Positions 45,076 to 56,925 are shown, counted from the first letter of the stretch. The stretch is 64,000 nt of DNA from Neoceratodus forsteri (GCA_016271365.2 CM057458.1:200604501-200668500), one strand, 5' to 3'. The notes: generated from the letters alone by a model not told the origin. Program-made: numbers and translations.

Positions 45076-46440
45076 CCTTAGTTCTGTCCTATATTAATGA
45101 AGGTATGTCAGGAGCTTCTAAGCAGTGATTACACATATGAAACAGTGATGTTTTGTTATTGTGTGCCTGATAATGTGTATGTTCTTGGGGTGGGCAAAAA
45201 ACCATATGCTAAGTGTTCAAGTAATAGACTATTAAAAAGTTACAATTTCAGTGACATTTGATAACTGGTATGTTTTGTTAATTTTTTTAAGATATATCAC
45301 TGACTAGGTGCATATGGAAAATTCCAACCCAACTCCTCAATAGAGGAGACCATAAACATTGTCAGGAACAGGTATGAAGTGCGTTGTGATCAGTAACAGT
45401 GTCTGATTTACAATTTTCAGTATTATTAACATAGGTTACAATTACTTGTATGCCAAGTACAAAAAAATGCATATTATTACAGGTACAGAATAAATTTCTT
45501 TCAATTGTTACATTAGTTACTATGTTGGCTCTGAACTAGTAAAAAAATGTGTGTAGTACGTTGTTTTTATGAAAGATATGGGTCACTGAACTTAACCACT
45601 ATAGTATTGTGTTACATATTAAGGATCAATTGTTACTTGGCTCTTATAGTAATAATTTTACTAGAACAATTAAACTAGTTAACAACAATAGTGAGATGGA
45701 ATGAGAATGCTAATATTATTTACATGTCTTTAGGAAGGTATGCAAAAGTCATTTGATGATAAGCTGCAATAGTTCAGTATTTACACTTGATTCATTTAAT
45801 TTCCTGCATTATGACTAAAGAGTTTTATTTTTACATATATACAGTTTCAGTGTAACAAATACATCAGGCATAGTTCAACACTGTTGCATGGTGACAGAAT
45901 GATGCTGTTGTCTAGATGTCAACAGCTAATAGACAAAAAAAACAGTGACAAAAAAGTTGTGACACTGTTTTCTCTTTGGTGAATGAGATGTGTTACACAG
46001 TTATTTAAAATGATAAGGGACAACTTTTGTGTCTCTGCAGAGGCAAAAAGTTATTAACTTGCAACAACTTCTTGTTATGTATGGGTATGACACAGCTACA
46101 AGAAAATATATGTACAGAACAGGAGAGTCAGAAAGGCCTTGTTTTTGACATGTACAATCTTTGATAGACATGTAAGCATGGTTTCTCTAATGACTGAACA
46201 CTGTTGGTGCCGATTTAAGCGCCTACAACAATTTCCATGTTGTCACTGATCCACACAAGATCTTAGATGTCATAGTGCATGAAACGTCTCTGCCAGTATA
46301 TCATTTTGTTGATGTGCTATGGTTTATTGAGAGTCGTAGATTGGAAACAATTGTACTGAGCTATGACTGATTCTGTCAACAAAGTAGACATTTAAAAAAT
46401 GCTAGATGTTGTCTGTTATTCTTCTGAAATATGAAGGTCA
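45076..46440. other. AT-rich region left of the Helitron, no gene seen
   Basis: It is AT-rich with no coding frame. It should contain the 3' end of the minus-strand Helitron (a short hairpin followed by CTRR in element orientation), but I could not identify that terminus with confidence. Confidence 0.4.
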
Positions 46441-47265
46441 TCATAATTCTTCAATATTAGAAGATATGCATTTTTTTAAGTGTTGTGGCAGTCTCTGTTT
46501 AAAACTACTTGTAGAGTCATCACACTCTACCCATCCACTTCTGTGCCTTAGTAAACAGGTGTAATGTCCAGAATGCATAGACCGACCATGGTGATAGACT
46601 ACACTGTGAGTGTCAAACACTGATTGGTTAAAAAACTATTCTACCAGCTGTGTAATCTGTGATATGAGTGTCAACTCTGAGCCCATTGGAGTCAAATCTG
46701 TGCAATATAAGCAACAGATATTGAGATGAACTCCTGAGGCGTATGGACTGAGTGCATCTGCCTCCACACCTTTTACAGGAGTGACCACATTGAGCATTGG
46801 TAAATAGCTGTCAAAATTTGACACTTTTGGCTTGAGGGGCAAAAAGAGTTATCCACAGCATGTCTTCTGTGGTTTCACACTGTAAATGACCACATGATAC
46901 ACATACATATTTGGCTACATATGACACTGCGAAGTAGTGGCACATTGGAGTACCGTCTTCATCCAAGCTGTTTATGATAGCCATCATAAATTCACTAGTG
47001 TCTTGCTGTATGTCAGCAGCAAATGTACTACACCCGTCATATGTACCTAACACCTAGTGTAGTGGTGTTAGTGACTGCACATTGTTAGACTGGTCAGAAG
47101 TCATGCTGACAATCTGCTTCAGTACGTTAGGGGAGTGTCTTGTGAAGCAGATATTGCCTGCACAAAGTGTGGTATTTGTAGAAAAACTTGCATAGCTGAG
47201 TTAGCATAGCAGTTCACTCTAGTGCTGTTGTCAAAGACTGGTACAGCAGCTACACCAACTGATTT
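46441..47265 (-). pseudogene. USP-like (peptidase C19) domain fused to Helitron helicase
   Basis: Directly after the helicase, in the same frame as motif VI, the text FDNSTRVNCYANSAMQVFLQ matches the Cys box of ubiquitin-specific proteases (N-x-C-Y-x-N-S-x-x-Q; Cys codon at 47,209-47,211). After one frameshift comes DIQQDTSEFMMAIINSL (about 46,990-47,010), the Q-D-x-x-E-F box, then YVCVSCGHLQ, a C-x2-C of the zinc ribbon seen in many USPs. At 46,545-46,600 YHHGRSMHSGHYTCLLRH is the His box (His codon 46,564-46,566), and GWVECDDS 15 codons later supplies the Asp (46,516-46,521). The frame ends with TGA at 46,441. All three catalytic residues are readable. USPs remove ubiquitin; the role in a transposon is unknown. 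Confidence 0.82.
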
Positions 47266-47429
47266 CTGATGAATTGCTGGCTGTGAATGTTTAGTTGATA
47301 TTATGACCTTTGTTGAACTGTTTAGGGTTGAATCACTTGTGGAAGCTCGTGCCTGTTTTCTGACTCCTGTAGATATTACTGTACGATGTGAGACAGCCAG
47401 ATATGTAGGCAGTGGTATTAAAGACATTT

Positions 47430-49809
47430 GTGGCTGATGGAGAGTACGTAACCTGTTGTACTCTACAATACATCGCTTGTCAGCTCGTATCTTCTGGGGT
47501 GCAAGAGTTATAATGTGCAACCCAGAAAGACTACGGACACGTGAAAGTGCCACGTAGCTCATGCCATCCTTGAAAATGTCTGTACCTATGTACACCATTG
47601 CTGAATCCAAACTCAAGCCCTGAGATTTGTGAATAGAAACAGCATATCCAACACATAGTGGGAACTGTTTCCTGTTTACATAGATATTCTTAAATACCTA
47701 AAATTTCACACAGGTACGTTCTATGTGTACAGGCTGTTCCATGTTGTCAAAGTGAACTACAAGTGTCTCGATATATGTCTTCTGGACATTATAGATAAAG
47801 TCAGAGATATTTCCCATGGCACCGCTTACCATGCCTCATTGAACATCAAGATTACGTCGTAGCATGATACGTGCATTCCTACAAAGAGTAAGAACAGCTT
47901 CTAGGCCAGCTGTGTGTGAAACATCTGACTTCAGTTCACTGAGTCGTTCAGTCATCTTTGCTACTAGCTTACGACTAAGAATGACACCATCAACTGTATC
48001 AACAGCATGGAGAGTTAGAATTTCTTGGTTTTCTCTCTGCAGCATAATATTGTTGAACTCAATGCATTTCTTTAGCCGTGGCATAAGACACACTATGTGT
48101 GTACCGGTAGAGTACACATCACTGAAAACATTACATGCTGTTTCTATGGGTGCAGTATCTACTTTGATTCTCCGATCATTTAACATAGCAACATGTTCTG
48201 GTGATAGAGAACCTGTACGAGCTTCATCTAAAAGTGATTTGTAAGCCAGATCACCACTTTGGTGCATGTTCTCATACAACTCAACATAGGTAAATAACTC
48301 CCAAATGTTATAACCTGCAATACAGCTGAGCATGTTCTTAGCTTGCTTAGCAGTCAGAGTTGCAAACACATGCTCTGCATTAACTGGTGCAAGCTGTAAA
48401 AGGTTGCCAAATACAACAATACTTTTGCCACCAAATGGTACTCCATCGTCAGTACCTAAGATCTCCTATAGATGTAGATGTATACAGGTAAGCATTACAT
48501 TGGAGGCCATGCTGATTTCATCAATGATGAGTAACTTCATCTTTGTGAACATGGAATGGAGCTGAGATGCAACCTCAAATGACAGTTTACAATACTCTCC
48601 TGTTTTGCCATGTTCTACTGGCAACATAAAGAGACGGTGTAATGTAACTCCACCAATGTTATATGCAGCTAGTCCTGTGGGAGCAGTAACAGCAACAGAC
48701 ATTGATGGCCCTGTCAGGCTCTGTATTTCAGCAGTTATGGCTTCAATAAGGAAACTCTTTCCTGTGCCAGCTGAACCGCTAACAAAGATTAGTAGTGGTT
48801 TGTAGTCAAGACAGTCACATTTTTTTTTTCATGTAGTAGGCCATGTCAAACAGTGTCAATGACTTGAGAGTGAACTACAAGCTGCTGCTGATTAAGTCTT
48901 TATCTCAAGTCAGCTGGGTTGACAGTGGAGTGTGTTCTATGTTCCATGGCTGTCTCAAGTTCTGATATTAACACTTCTGGGGCATTTAAAGGCAGAGGTT
49001 CGCCTAGAACAGCTTGTCCTTCTGGATCAAGATTGTCTTGTGAGCTAACAGAAGTGTCTTCCTGAAGCTGCTTCTCTGCCTTCTTAAGCTGTTCTTTCTC
49101 AGCCTCCAGTCTCTGTATTCATGTCTGAGTATTCAGTTTTGAAAGTCTCGTAACTGAGATTGAATTCTTCCTTGAATGTATCACAGTCACCTTTTAATTC
49201 AGACTCATTCCTCCAGGGTCTAAATAGGAATAGGAGAGCAAAGTAGTAATGCTCTCTGCTCTCTGATGTGCCTAGATGTAATTTACAGTGGTCTATGAGC
49301 CAAGGCTTGTGTCTCTTTATGAGACAACCATCCACTCTGTTTACCTTGTAAATGTGGTGTGTTGAGTCAGGTAATACATCTGCCTTGTAGTCATACCACT
49401 TAGCCACCTGAAAGAGATGCATATCATCCACATCATCGTGTCTAGGGGGGTAGTATGTGTCTATCAGGTTATTCTTCAAGATATGTTTTGAAGAAAGTCT
49501 ATTGGCAGTGAGTTCTTCAATTTTGGCATGGGGAATCAGTACATGTTTGTGTTTCCCTTTGTAGTTCACACTGAGAAACCGTACAGTGTCAGACTTCCTG
49601 TACAGATGTGTACCCATTAAATGGTCACTGGCTTCATAAGCTCCACATTCTCTGTGTGAAAGGGTCTTCAAGCCCAATGACCACAGCTGAGATGTCAGGC
49701 TTCTGCTTGAACTGGCAATATCTTCCCAAAAATCTTGCATGCTAGTCTGCTCATGTTCGGTTATGTACGAAGTCATGTACTGCACCAGGGCCAATGAGTT
49801 ATCAGCCAC
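47430..49809 (-). pseudogene. Helitron Pif1-type helicase domain
   Basis: The connector at 49,099-49,809 ends REHYYFALLFLFRPWRNESEL, typical between Rep and helicase. Helicase motifs are Walker A GSAGTGKS at 48,754-48,777, TGLAAYNIGGVTLH, Walker B LLIIDEIS at about 48,511-48,531, FGNLLQLAPV, a central block at 47,836-48,369 with VDTVDGVIL, then SIHKSQGLSLD (motif V, about 47,600) and YVALSRVRSLSGL (motif VI, about 47,540). Motif residues for ATP binding and hydrolysis are intact, but TAG at 48,466 and stops near 47,830 and 47,700 split the domain. It would unwind DNA 5' to 3' during rolling-circle transposition. Confidence 0.9.
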
Positions 49810-50299
49810 AAACTGGACATCTATGTTAGCTTGTCACATTAAGAGAAGAGTTGGGTTGTAGTCATTGATGAACACCTCTTTCTCATCTCTGGATAACTCA
49901 TATACCCTCTTGGTTGATTTTGCCTTCAAGTGGTGTTGCATTGCTGAAAAATGTTAATTCATGGAACCTTCCTGACAAACTCATCTAGGAAATCTGAAGC
50001 GACATCGTGTGTACCAATTAGATTTGTTCTTTATTACTCGCCGGCAGTATTTTGTGCAGATATGTCACTGGAACTTTTGTACCAACTTCCATAGTGTAGG
50101 ACTGTAATACTTGTCTGGAATATGACAAGTGATATATTTCTTGATGAATGCTAACACTTGTGCTGCTTCATGTTCACCTATGCATGGTGCATCTTTGATC
50201 CACAACAACATATGGATTTGAGGGTCACCCCGTGCTTGATATTTCATCCTTCAAAAGTAATGCTCCACAATACCAGGAGGTGGATTATCCTTTGACAAC

Positions 50300-51845
50300 A
50301 GGAGCTAAAGGAGGAACTAGCAGAGCCATTAGCAGAATTGTTTAGTGAGTCTCTGAGCACAGGAGAGGTCCCAGAAGACTGGAGAAGGGCTCATGTGATC
50401 CCGCTCCACAAGAGTGGTAGCAGGGAGGAGGCGGGGAACTACAGACCAGTCAGTCTCACCTCAGTAGTGGGCAAGATTATGGAGGCACTCCTTAAGGAAA
50501 GGATAGTGCAACACCTGGAATCCATAGGGGCACAGGATCCAAGACAGCATGGGTTTACAAAAGGAAGGTCCTGTCAAACTAATCTCATAGATTTCTTTGA
50601 CTGGGTAACCAGAGTGGTGGACCAAGGGGGAGCAGTTGATGTCACCTACCTTGACTTCAGCAAAGCTTTGACACTGTTCCACATAGAAGATTGATAAATA
50701 AGCTAGGCAGGCTCGGGTGGGTCAGAAGTTGGTCAACTGGGTGGCAAACTGGTTGACTGGCAGAAAACAGAGAGTGGTGGTAAATGGTATACAGTCAGAA
50801 GAGATGCAAGTCACAAGTGGGTACCTCAGGGATCAGTCCTGGGGCCAGTCCTATTCAACATCTTCATTAGTGACCTCTGAGATGGACCAGAGGGTAAGGT
50901 TTGTCTGTTTGCAGATGACACCAAGATCTGCAACAGAGTAGATGATCCAGATGGGGTGGGCAGAATGAGAAGAGATCTGGATAAACTAGCAAAATGGTCA
51001 GAAGAGTGGCAACTGGGATTTAATGCAAAGAAGTGCAAAATCATGCACATAGGGAAGAGAAACCCTGAAGCCACTTATAGGCTGGGAGAGGAGTTGCTAG
51101 CAGTCACAAAGGAAGAAAGAGACTTGGGCATCATCATCACTGATGACCTAAAATCATCCAAGCAGACCTCTAAAGCAGTAGGTAAGGCTGGGGGGGGTGT
51201 TAGGGTGAGGTATCACAAGTCGTAGAAGGGAGGTAATAATTCCTCTGTACAAGACATTGGTTAGGCCCCATCTGGAGTACTGCATGCAGTATTGGAGCCA
51301 CACCTTCACAAGGACATTAACAAATTGAGGCAGTCCAGAGAAGGGCAACCAAAATGGTGCAGGGACTGCATCAGAAGACATATGAGGACAGATTAATGGA
51401 GCTCAATATATACCCTTGAGCAAAGGAGGAGAGAGGTGATATGATCGAGACATTTAAACACCTTAAGGGCATAAACAAGGTGAAAGAGTCTAACATGTTT
51501 AAATATAGAAAATAGCAGGACAAGAGGACACAGCATGAGATTAGAGGAGGCCGATTAAGGGGAATGTGAGAAATTCTTTTTCACAGAAAAGGTGGTAGAT
51601 GCATGGAATAGCTTACCACAAGAAGTGGTGGCTATGAATACAGTGCAGGGCTTCAAACAGGCATGGGATAGGCATAAGGGAGCAATACAAATGACTATGA
51701 ATAGATAGGTCACTGACAGAGCAAAGGCCGATGGCACATTTATAAGGTAGAAAAAGAAATGGGCAGACTGGATGGGCCTTGCGGTCCTTATCTGCCGTCA
51801 ACTTCTATGTTTCTATGTTTATGTTTCTATGTTTCTACAATATGA
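50300..51845 (+). mobile_element. CR1-type LINE inserted in the Helitron Rep region
   Basis: The copy begins in the RT (ELKEELAEPLAELF, EDWRRAHVIPLHKSG, YRPVSLTSVVGKI), continues HGFTKGRSCQTNL, VTYLDFSKA, a shifted QSYSTSSLVTS-type segment with FADDTKIC readable at about 50,910, NAKKCKIMHIG, and ends with GGGCAGACTGGATGGGCC and TTCTATG repeats at 51,805-51,838. It is opposite in orientation to the Helitron. At least four frame shifts are present. Its subfamily is slightly different from the copies at 5.8 and 23 kb. Confidence 0.9.
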
Positions 51846-52244
51846 AAGTCAGAATGTATTGGAACTGCTTATGAAAGTGTCTTGTGACAGAGACAGGATC
51901 AAGTGAACACATTTCTCCAACAGTCATTGATGAAATGCCATCAACACCAGAATTTTCCCACTTTAACAGTTCAGTGAGCTCGTCCCAGGCATTTTCAGCA
52001 CAACTAAGTGTGACAAACCATGTGGCTGCACCATACTCTCACAGCATTGTCATCACTTCGGAGTGTCTGAGATACCAATATTCTTTGGTACCATGAAGAC
52101 TTGAAAGTATGGAAGACAGGTTCACTTGCACGTTTTCATCTTTCTGCTTTAATTTCTCTAGAAATTGAGCAGCTGTTATTCCATCTAGTGGAGTTGTGAG
52201 ATGAATAGTACGTGCAATAGGCACAGACAGAATGCAAAGTTCAC

Positions 52245-52798
52245 CCACTGTCACACTTCATAGTGACAATGCTCTTTTGCTTATCGAGCGCCACTCTGGT
52301 TCAATGGCCTCAGCCCCACCATCTCCTCTGCCCCAACAATTGGTATGTTTAAAACTAGGCTCTGGGACTATCTCACTACCAATAGTTCCTGTGACTGCCC
52401 AACTTAACCTTGTTTCTCCACTTCTCTTCCTGCTCTAGTGGCACCCCCTCCTCACTGGATTCTACCCTCACATCTTTGTATACCCAATGCTGCACTTTTC
52501 ACCCTCTCCCCACCCTTCCTACAGTCCTTCTCCCCCTTCCCTCTCCCTATGACTCTGGCACTTCTTATCTGTTGTCTATTTTCTCTGAGAAATGCCGCTG
52601 GCTGTCTTGTTACAATGCTACCCTTGAATTGTATTAATCTGTACTCTGTTTGCAATGTCCACATTGTTGTAATGTCTGTCTTGATGTTCCCCACAATTTG
52701 TATTTCTCTGACATGGAACCTTTGTAAAAGAGCCAAGGCTCAAAGGTATTTGTAATCCTAGACTTGATAATATAAATAAAAATAAAAAATAAAACAAT
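52245..52798 (+). mobile_element. Retroposon insertion with 8-bp target duplication
   Basis: AAGTTCAC occurs at 52,237-52,244 and again at 52,799-52,806, flanking a pyrimidine-rich then AT-rich sequence that ends in AAATAAAAATAAAAAATAAAAC. Helitron coding text reads across the two flanks when the insert is ignored. The body resembles the segment at 12.34-12.88 kb. It is probably a 5'-truncated LINE 3' UTR, since no coding part remains. Confidence 0.82.
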
Positions 52799-52810
52799 AA
52801 GTTCACTCTC

Positions 52811-54933
52811 CTAGAGGAGACGAAACAGGTACTGTACGTTACATCTGAATTTGCCATCTTTACTGAGCACATGGCTAATGCAGTATTCTGGACCCTGCAC
52901 ATGCACTTCCCTTTCATCTAGCCATCCACCTGACCCTTTTGGGAATAAGTCTGGGAAACAGCATGCTTCTAGTGTTGCCTCCCAAATGCTGACAGGCTCA
53001 TCTTTCACCTGTTTCATTTGATAGAGATCAATGTTGTCTCCTACTGGATCTCTGCCATGTAGTGGGTGAATTGTGTACTGTTCATACACATTGTCACTTG
53101 TCTGTCTACTGACCTTCTCAATCATTGGCTTAGTTGTTTCTAAGAGATCATGTTGAACAGAGAGACTAGTCATGTGATCTATGTCAAGGTCCGCATAGAA
53201 GGGATTGTTACTCTTTAAATAAGTAAGAGCAAGCTTTACCTTCTGTACTTTGACCACATCTTGCCAGATGACTTTGGACTTAGTTGGAACACCATTTACA
53301 AGAATCACCAAACTATTTTCCATAGAGATTGCCTGCACATTTTCCTGCAGAGGAAGTGGGCGGTACATCATGGAACCCTTTAGAGATCTAATGAGTTCTT
53401 TCTGTGGAATGTTCCGTGTCTTTGTGTTCAGACATAGAATGGTCTGAAATGGTTTCATTGTCTGAATTAGAATGTGCTCAAACATATTCAATGTTGCAAT
53501 CTCACTTGATGTGACATGTGCCTTCATATTATTCAACAGTGACCTTGGTGGAAGAATGTTGGACTTTAGTTTGGAGAAACAGTGCTTGCACAACACAATG
53601 GTGATCTGTAACTGAAAGTTAGATTTCATCAGCAAAAATGCTGAGAGACTGAACCACATGTCATTGTATGGTGACAACGTTTCCAGGTTCACTGTGACTG
53701 TTTACTGTAGCACAGACGGTCACATGACACACATACAGAGTCAAACTTCTGAGCCTTTGCCAACTCAAATTTAACAATTTCTTTGCCATGCTGTTTCAGT
53801 ATGTCAGTTTCTAACACAGAAACAGATGTTTCAGCAGAACTTACTGACTGATAAATAGTTGTGTCTGGTACAGAAGTAACACATTGCAGCTGCTTGAGAA
53901 ATGTGATGGCACCCTGTATGTCACCAGACTGCAATAAGTCATTTAAACAAGTGTACTGATTGACAACTTGTCAGACTTCATATACTCTGTATACAAAGTT
54001 TCGCATGCCTGTTTGATGCACTCCCAGCATCCGCATGTTGGGAAATACACTGTCACAAACACTGCTATCAAGGCATGCTAGTGAGTGACCCATAAGTCCA
54101 GTATGTGGACAGATCTCACAAAGGTCAATCATGTTAAACAGTTTATATCTTTCTTTGCAATCTGTTATCACAAATAGGTTGACAAACTGTTCAACTTTTT
54201 CAAATGACGATTGCCTATGGTTGCAGGTTTCATCACATGGCCATGAGAGACAGTGCCATTTATGGGACACAGTGGTTGCATCACATTCATCATTTGTGTC
54301 TATTGCTGTGTAATCACAGACACTGAGCACAGTGAAATTTTTCTCTTTTTTCTGTGAATAATAAGATTCTTCCCAGAAATATACCTCTGAGTGCTGTGTG
54401 TGCATCTAGTGACCTGTGAATACATCACAGAAATTGTGAACAGTCAAAGTAGGATACTGTTGTAGCCTTTTTTTGATGTCACACAACTTTTCTGAATAGT
54501 TCTAGCATGAGACATCTTACGCCATAACCGTTGAAGAACAAATACTGCTGTGTTAACAGATGTGCGTACTTTGAGACACAATTTCATCAAAGTCAGATGA
54601 CTCTGTTTTTTTGCGTTCATGTCTAATCACACCAGCAATAAGCCTGTCAATCTTAGCTTTACTTGCTAGTGATCAGAAATACTTTTGCTTTCTCAGATGA
54701 AAATCACCAGCTGTGAGTTTACGGCACTGTTTAGAAGGTCTGCTGATGGTTGCTGTAGCAATAGTTGTGTTTTGTCTGAGAGATCTACACAACTGATGCT
54801 CAGGTAAGCATTTTTTACTTGCTGTTGAGCAAGTATTTTGTTTTGTTGTGGAGTGAGTTACTGCAGAGCTCACTATTTCAGTAGAACTCTGTTTTGTTTT
54901 ACGTCTTGAACTCACATCACTTTTTTTTATCAT
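52811..54933 (-). pseudogene. Helitron protein N-terminus: Cys-rich and Helitron-like N region
   Basis: From 54,933 (MIKKSDVSSRRK) a basic segment with stops leads to a Cys/His-rich stretch (53,971-54,405: HKWHCLSWPCDETCNH, LCEICPHTGLMGHSLAC). A region at 52,811-53,934 follows with CVSCDRLC, IVLCKHCFSKL, SLKGSMMYRPLPLQENVQ and VKVQKVKLALTYLKSNNPFY. This last text resembles the Cys-rich, helical domain often found before Helitron Rep in animals (possibly Pfam DUF6570; recalled, not searched). It ends SKDGKFRCNVQYLFRLL, the start of the Helitron-like N domain. Two frameshifts and several stops are present. Confidence 0.75.
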
Positions 54934-55332
54934 TCTTAAGCAACAGTGAAGTACTATGATACCGGTTCTGTTTTTTCATACATGCACATCTGTATTTACT
55001 AGGCATCTTTCAATCTGTTAGTTCACAGTGCCAGTCACCAATGTTACAGAAGTATCAGGCACCTGTATAAAAAACAAAGAAAAAGACAATATTAGTATAT
55101 GCTTGTGTTGCTGACATCTAACATTGTATATTGAGACTGAAGATTTCTGTATAAAATATAAAAACAAAAGAATCATAAAATTTTTAATCAGATTGGTCGT
55201 TCAGGTTTTGACAGGCTTATTTTCATTCATGTCACAGTGTCCTGTATAGCGTTTTCACCATGCTACATAGATTTTTTCCGTACTATTTCACTGTTCAGCA
55301 ATCCAGATTCAGTGTCATTCTGTATGGTGATT

Positions 55333-55615
55333 TTTATTTAGATTTGGTTGACCGGGTAAGTGCACTAGACAAATCCTGCCTATTTTCAGGCACGACCCAG
55401 GGGAGGGGATACAGATGAATGCCAACTGACCTTGAACCAGACTAAGCTGTTGGTGGTATTTTTAGTGAATGAGGGAAATTTGGCCAGGACACCGGGGAAA
55501 TTCCCCTACTCTTTTCGATAAGTGCCATGGGATCTTTAACATCCACCTGAACTACCACCAATCCAGGCAGATGGGACCTCGGTTTAACGTCTCATCCGAA
55601 AGATGGACCTAGTGT
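55333..55615 (-). mobile_element. SINE copy lacking the tRNA head, uninterrupted at the target site
   Basis: On the minus strand this is the same SINE as 14.67-15.06 plus 32.04-32.20 kb. It has GGTGGATGTTAAAGATCCC, CGAAAAGAGTAGGGGAATTTC, CCAAATTTCCCTCATTCAC, TTGGTGGTATTTTTAGTG on the other strand, and the CTAGTGCACTTACCCGGTC end with an A-rich tail. Because it runs straight through AGTAGGGGAATTT, it shows the pre-insertion state of the split copy. Confidence 0.88.
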
Positions 55616-55639
55616 TGTAAAACTGCTGGTCAAACAACT

Positions 55640-56660
55640 ACTTTATTTAAAATCTTTCTGTAAATGAGTAGCAGATTAATAAGACAACTTCAAATACTTA
55701 ACTTAAGTTAGTGCATTTGTAATATTTTCATGTCACATTCTCAGCATTGGCATTTTAGCACACCTTCTTGTGAACCGTACAGCTGTCATTTTTCACATCC
55801 TTGCTGAAATGTGTTTTCGCACTTATGGTGCAAAGTAGCACAGCTGGTGAACAAAATCAGTGTTCAGAACACAACAAAAATAACAGTGATATTGTTCATG
55901 AGCACAGGTCCTAAAATGCCTGTGTTTAAAGTTTGGTGACAATAGTACGTAAAATGACTGTTTTACCAGTGTGTGTAGCAGCTGCGCAGTGCTTACTTGT
56001 AACTTAGCAAATCTGAAGTATTTTCATGTCACATTCTTAACATTGCCATTTTTCCACACCTTATTGTGAAGCGTACAGCTGTCATTTTTCACATTGTGCC
56101 CGAAATGTGTTTTAGCACTTCTGACGCAGAATAGCGCAGTCGCTGTGCGAAATCATTGTTCGTAGCACATTCTTAAAATGACAGTGACAGTGTTCATGAG
56201 CAGAGGTGCTAAAATGACTATGTTGAAAATTTGGTGACAATACTTTGTAAAATGACTGTTGTATGAACGTGCATAGCAACTGCTCAACGCACACTTGTAA
56301 GTTAGCACATTTCCACTTCTTTTATGACAGCTTCTCAACATTGGCATTCTACCACACCTTCTTGTGAACTGTACAGCTGTCATTTTTCACATGCTGTCTG
56401 AAATGTGTTTTTGTAATTCCAGCGCAGAATAGCACAGTCGCTGAGCGAAATCAGTGTTTGGAGCACATTACAAAAATGACAGTGACACTGTTCATGAACA
56501 GAGGTCCTAAAATGCCTGTGTTGAAAATTTGGTGACAATAGTCCATTAAATGACTGTTTTACAAGCATGCTTAGCAACTGCCAAAAATACGTTACTGCAA
56601 GTCTGCTATACAGTGGTGTACTCGCTGTGCAAAATCACGTTTTGGGGCACATTAACAAAC
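55640..56660. repeat. Tandem repeat, about 297 bp x 3.3
   Basis: CACCTTCTTGTGAACCGTAC and its variants lie at 55,761, 56,057 and 56,355 (spacing 296 and 298). Each unit continues AGCTGTCATTTTTCACAT, AAATGTGTTTT, a TTCATGA.CAGAGGTCCTAAAATG word, TTTGGTGACAATAG and AAATGACTGTTTTA. A partial fourth unit follows. The array sits between the minus-strand Helitron and the plus-strand SGNH/SANT-like ORFs. Confidence 0.9.
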
Positions 56661-56789
56661 TCACAACACTATGCCTCTACACCTTTGTCACTGCCAATGC
56701 CAGTGTGACAATGTTCGGCATTGAAAAACTGCTTGTTTTTGTAATAAATAATCAAATTGTGTTGTAATTTGAAAGTTTTGGTGAAAATA

Positions 56790-56925
56790 GTGTCTTGAGC
56801 ATGAAAGTGTCTCAGAAAGTAGTGTCATGCATTCGACAGTGTCACAAAAAGTAATGGCGTGCGTTCAACAGTGTCGCAAAAGTAGTGTCGCGTGTGCGAA
56901 AGTGTGGCAAATTTAAACTTGGGAG
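56790..56925. repeat. Short imperfect repeats of AAAGTGTCGCAAAAGTAGTG type
   Basis: GTCTCAGAAAGTAGTGTC, CGACAGTGTCACAAAAAGTA, CAACAGTGTCGCAAAAGTAG and CGAAAGTGTGGCAAA lie in series with a period of roughly 30-35 bp. Similar words (CGCAAAGTTCGACAGTACTT) appear near 39,570. Confidence 0.6.

Larger units (their letters stand above)
49810..52810 (-). pseudogene. Helitron Rep (HUH nuclease) region, interrupted twice
   Basis: After the retroposon the frame resumes CILSVPIARTIHLTTPLDGI, WYLRHSEVMTML, then TWFVTLSCAENAWDEL (about 51,960-52,020), a normal Helitron Rep approach. After the CR1 it reads KYQARGDPQIHMLLWIKDAP at 50,190-50,247. That is the HUH motif region, where the usual P-H-x-H is P-Q-I-H (Gln codon 50,218-50,220, His codon 50,212-50,214). 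The relaxase Tyr pair appears just downstream as QYMTSYI (Tyr at about 49,777 and 49,765). A TGA replaces an expected Trp codon at about 49,825. Rep would cut and rejoin DNA at the element ends. Confidence 0.82.
46441..54933 (-). mobile_element. Decayed Helitron encoding Rep, Pif1 helicase and USP-like domain
   Basis: On the minus strand the coding text runs in the order Cys-rich N-terminus, Helitron-like N domain, Rep, Pif1-type helicase, USP-like protease. Two later insertions (CR1 at 50.30-51.85 kb and a retroposon at 52,245-52,798) interrupt it. Helitrons move by rolling-circle replication using a Rep nuclease and a Pif1-family helicase. Stops at several points (for example TAG at 48,466 and TGA at about 49,825) and frameshifts show it is not active. 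The element termini (TC at 5', hairpin-CTRR at 3') were not located, so the limits given are those of the coding part. Confidence 0.88.

Noticed and set aside
45076..46440. Helitron 3' terminus (hairpin plus CTRR)
   Set aside because: Several weak hairpins exist, but none is followed by CTRR at the right distance convincingly enough to report.
55761..56660. Tandem units as a possible CRISPR or rRNA spacer array
   Set aside because: The 297-bp units are head-to-tail without variable spacers, and no rRNA sequence is nearby.
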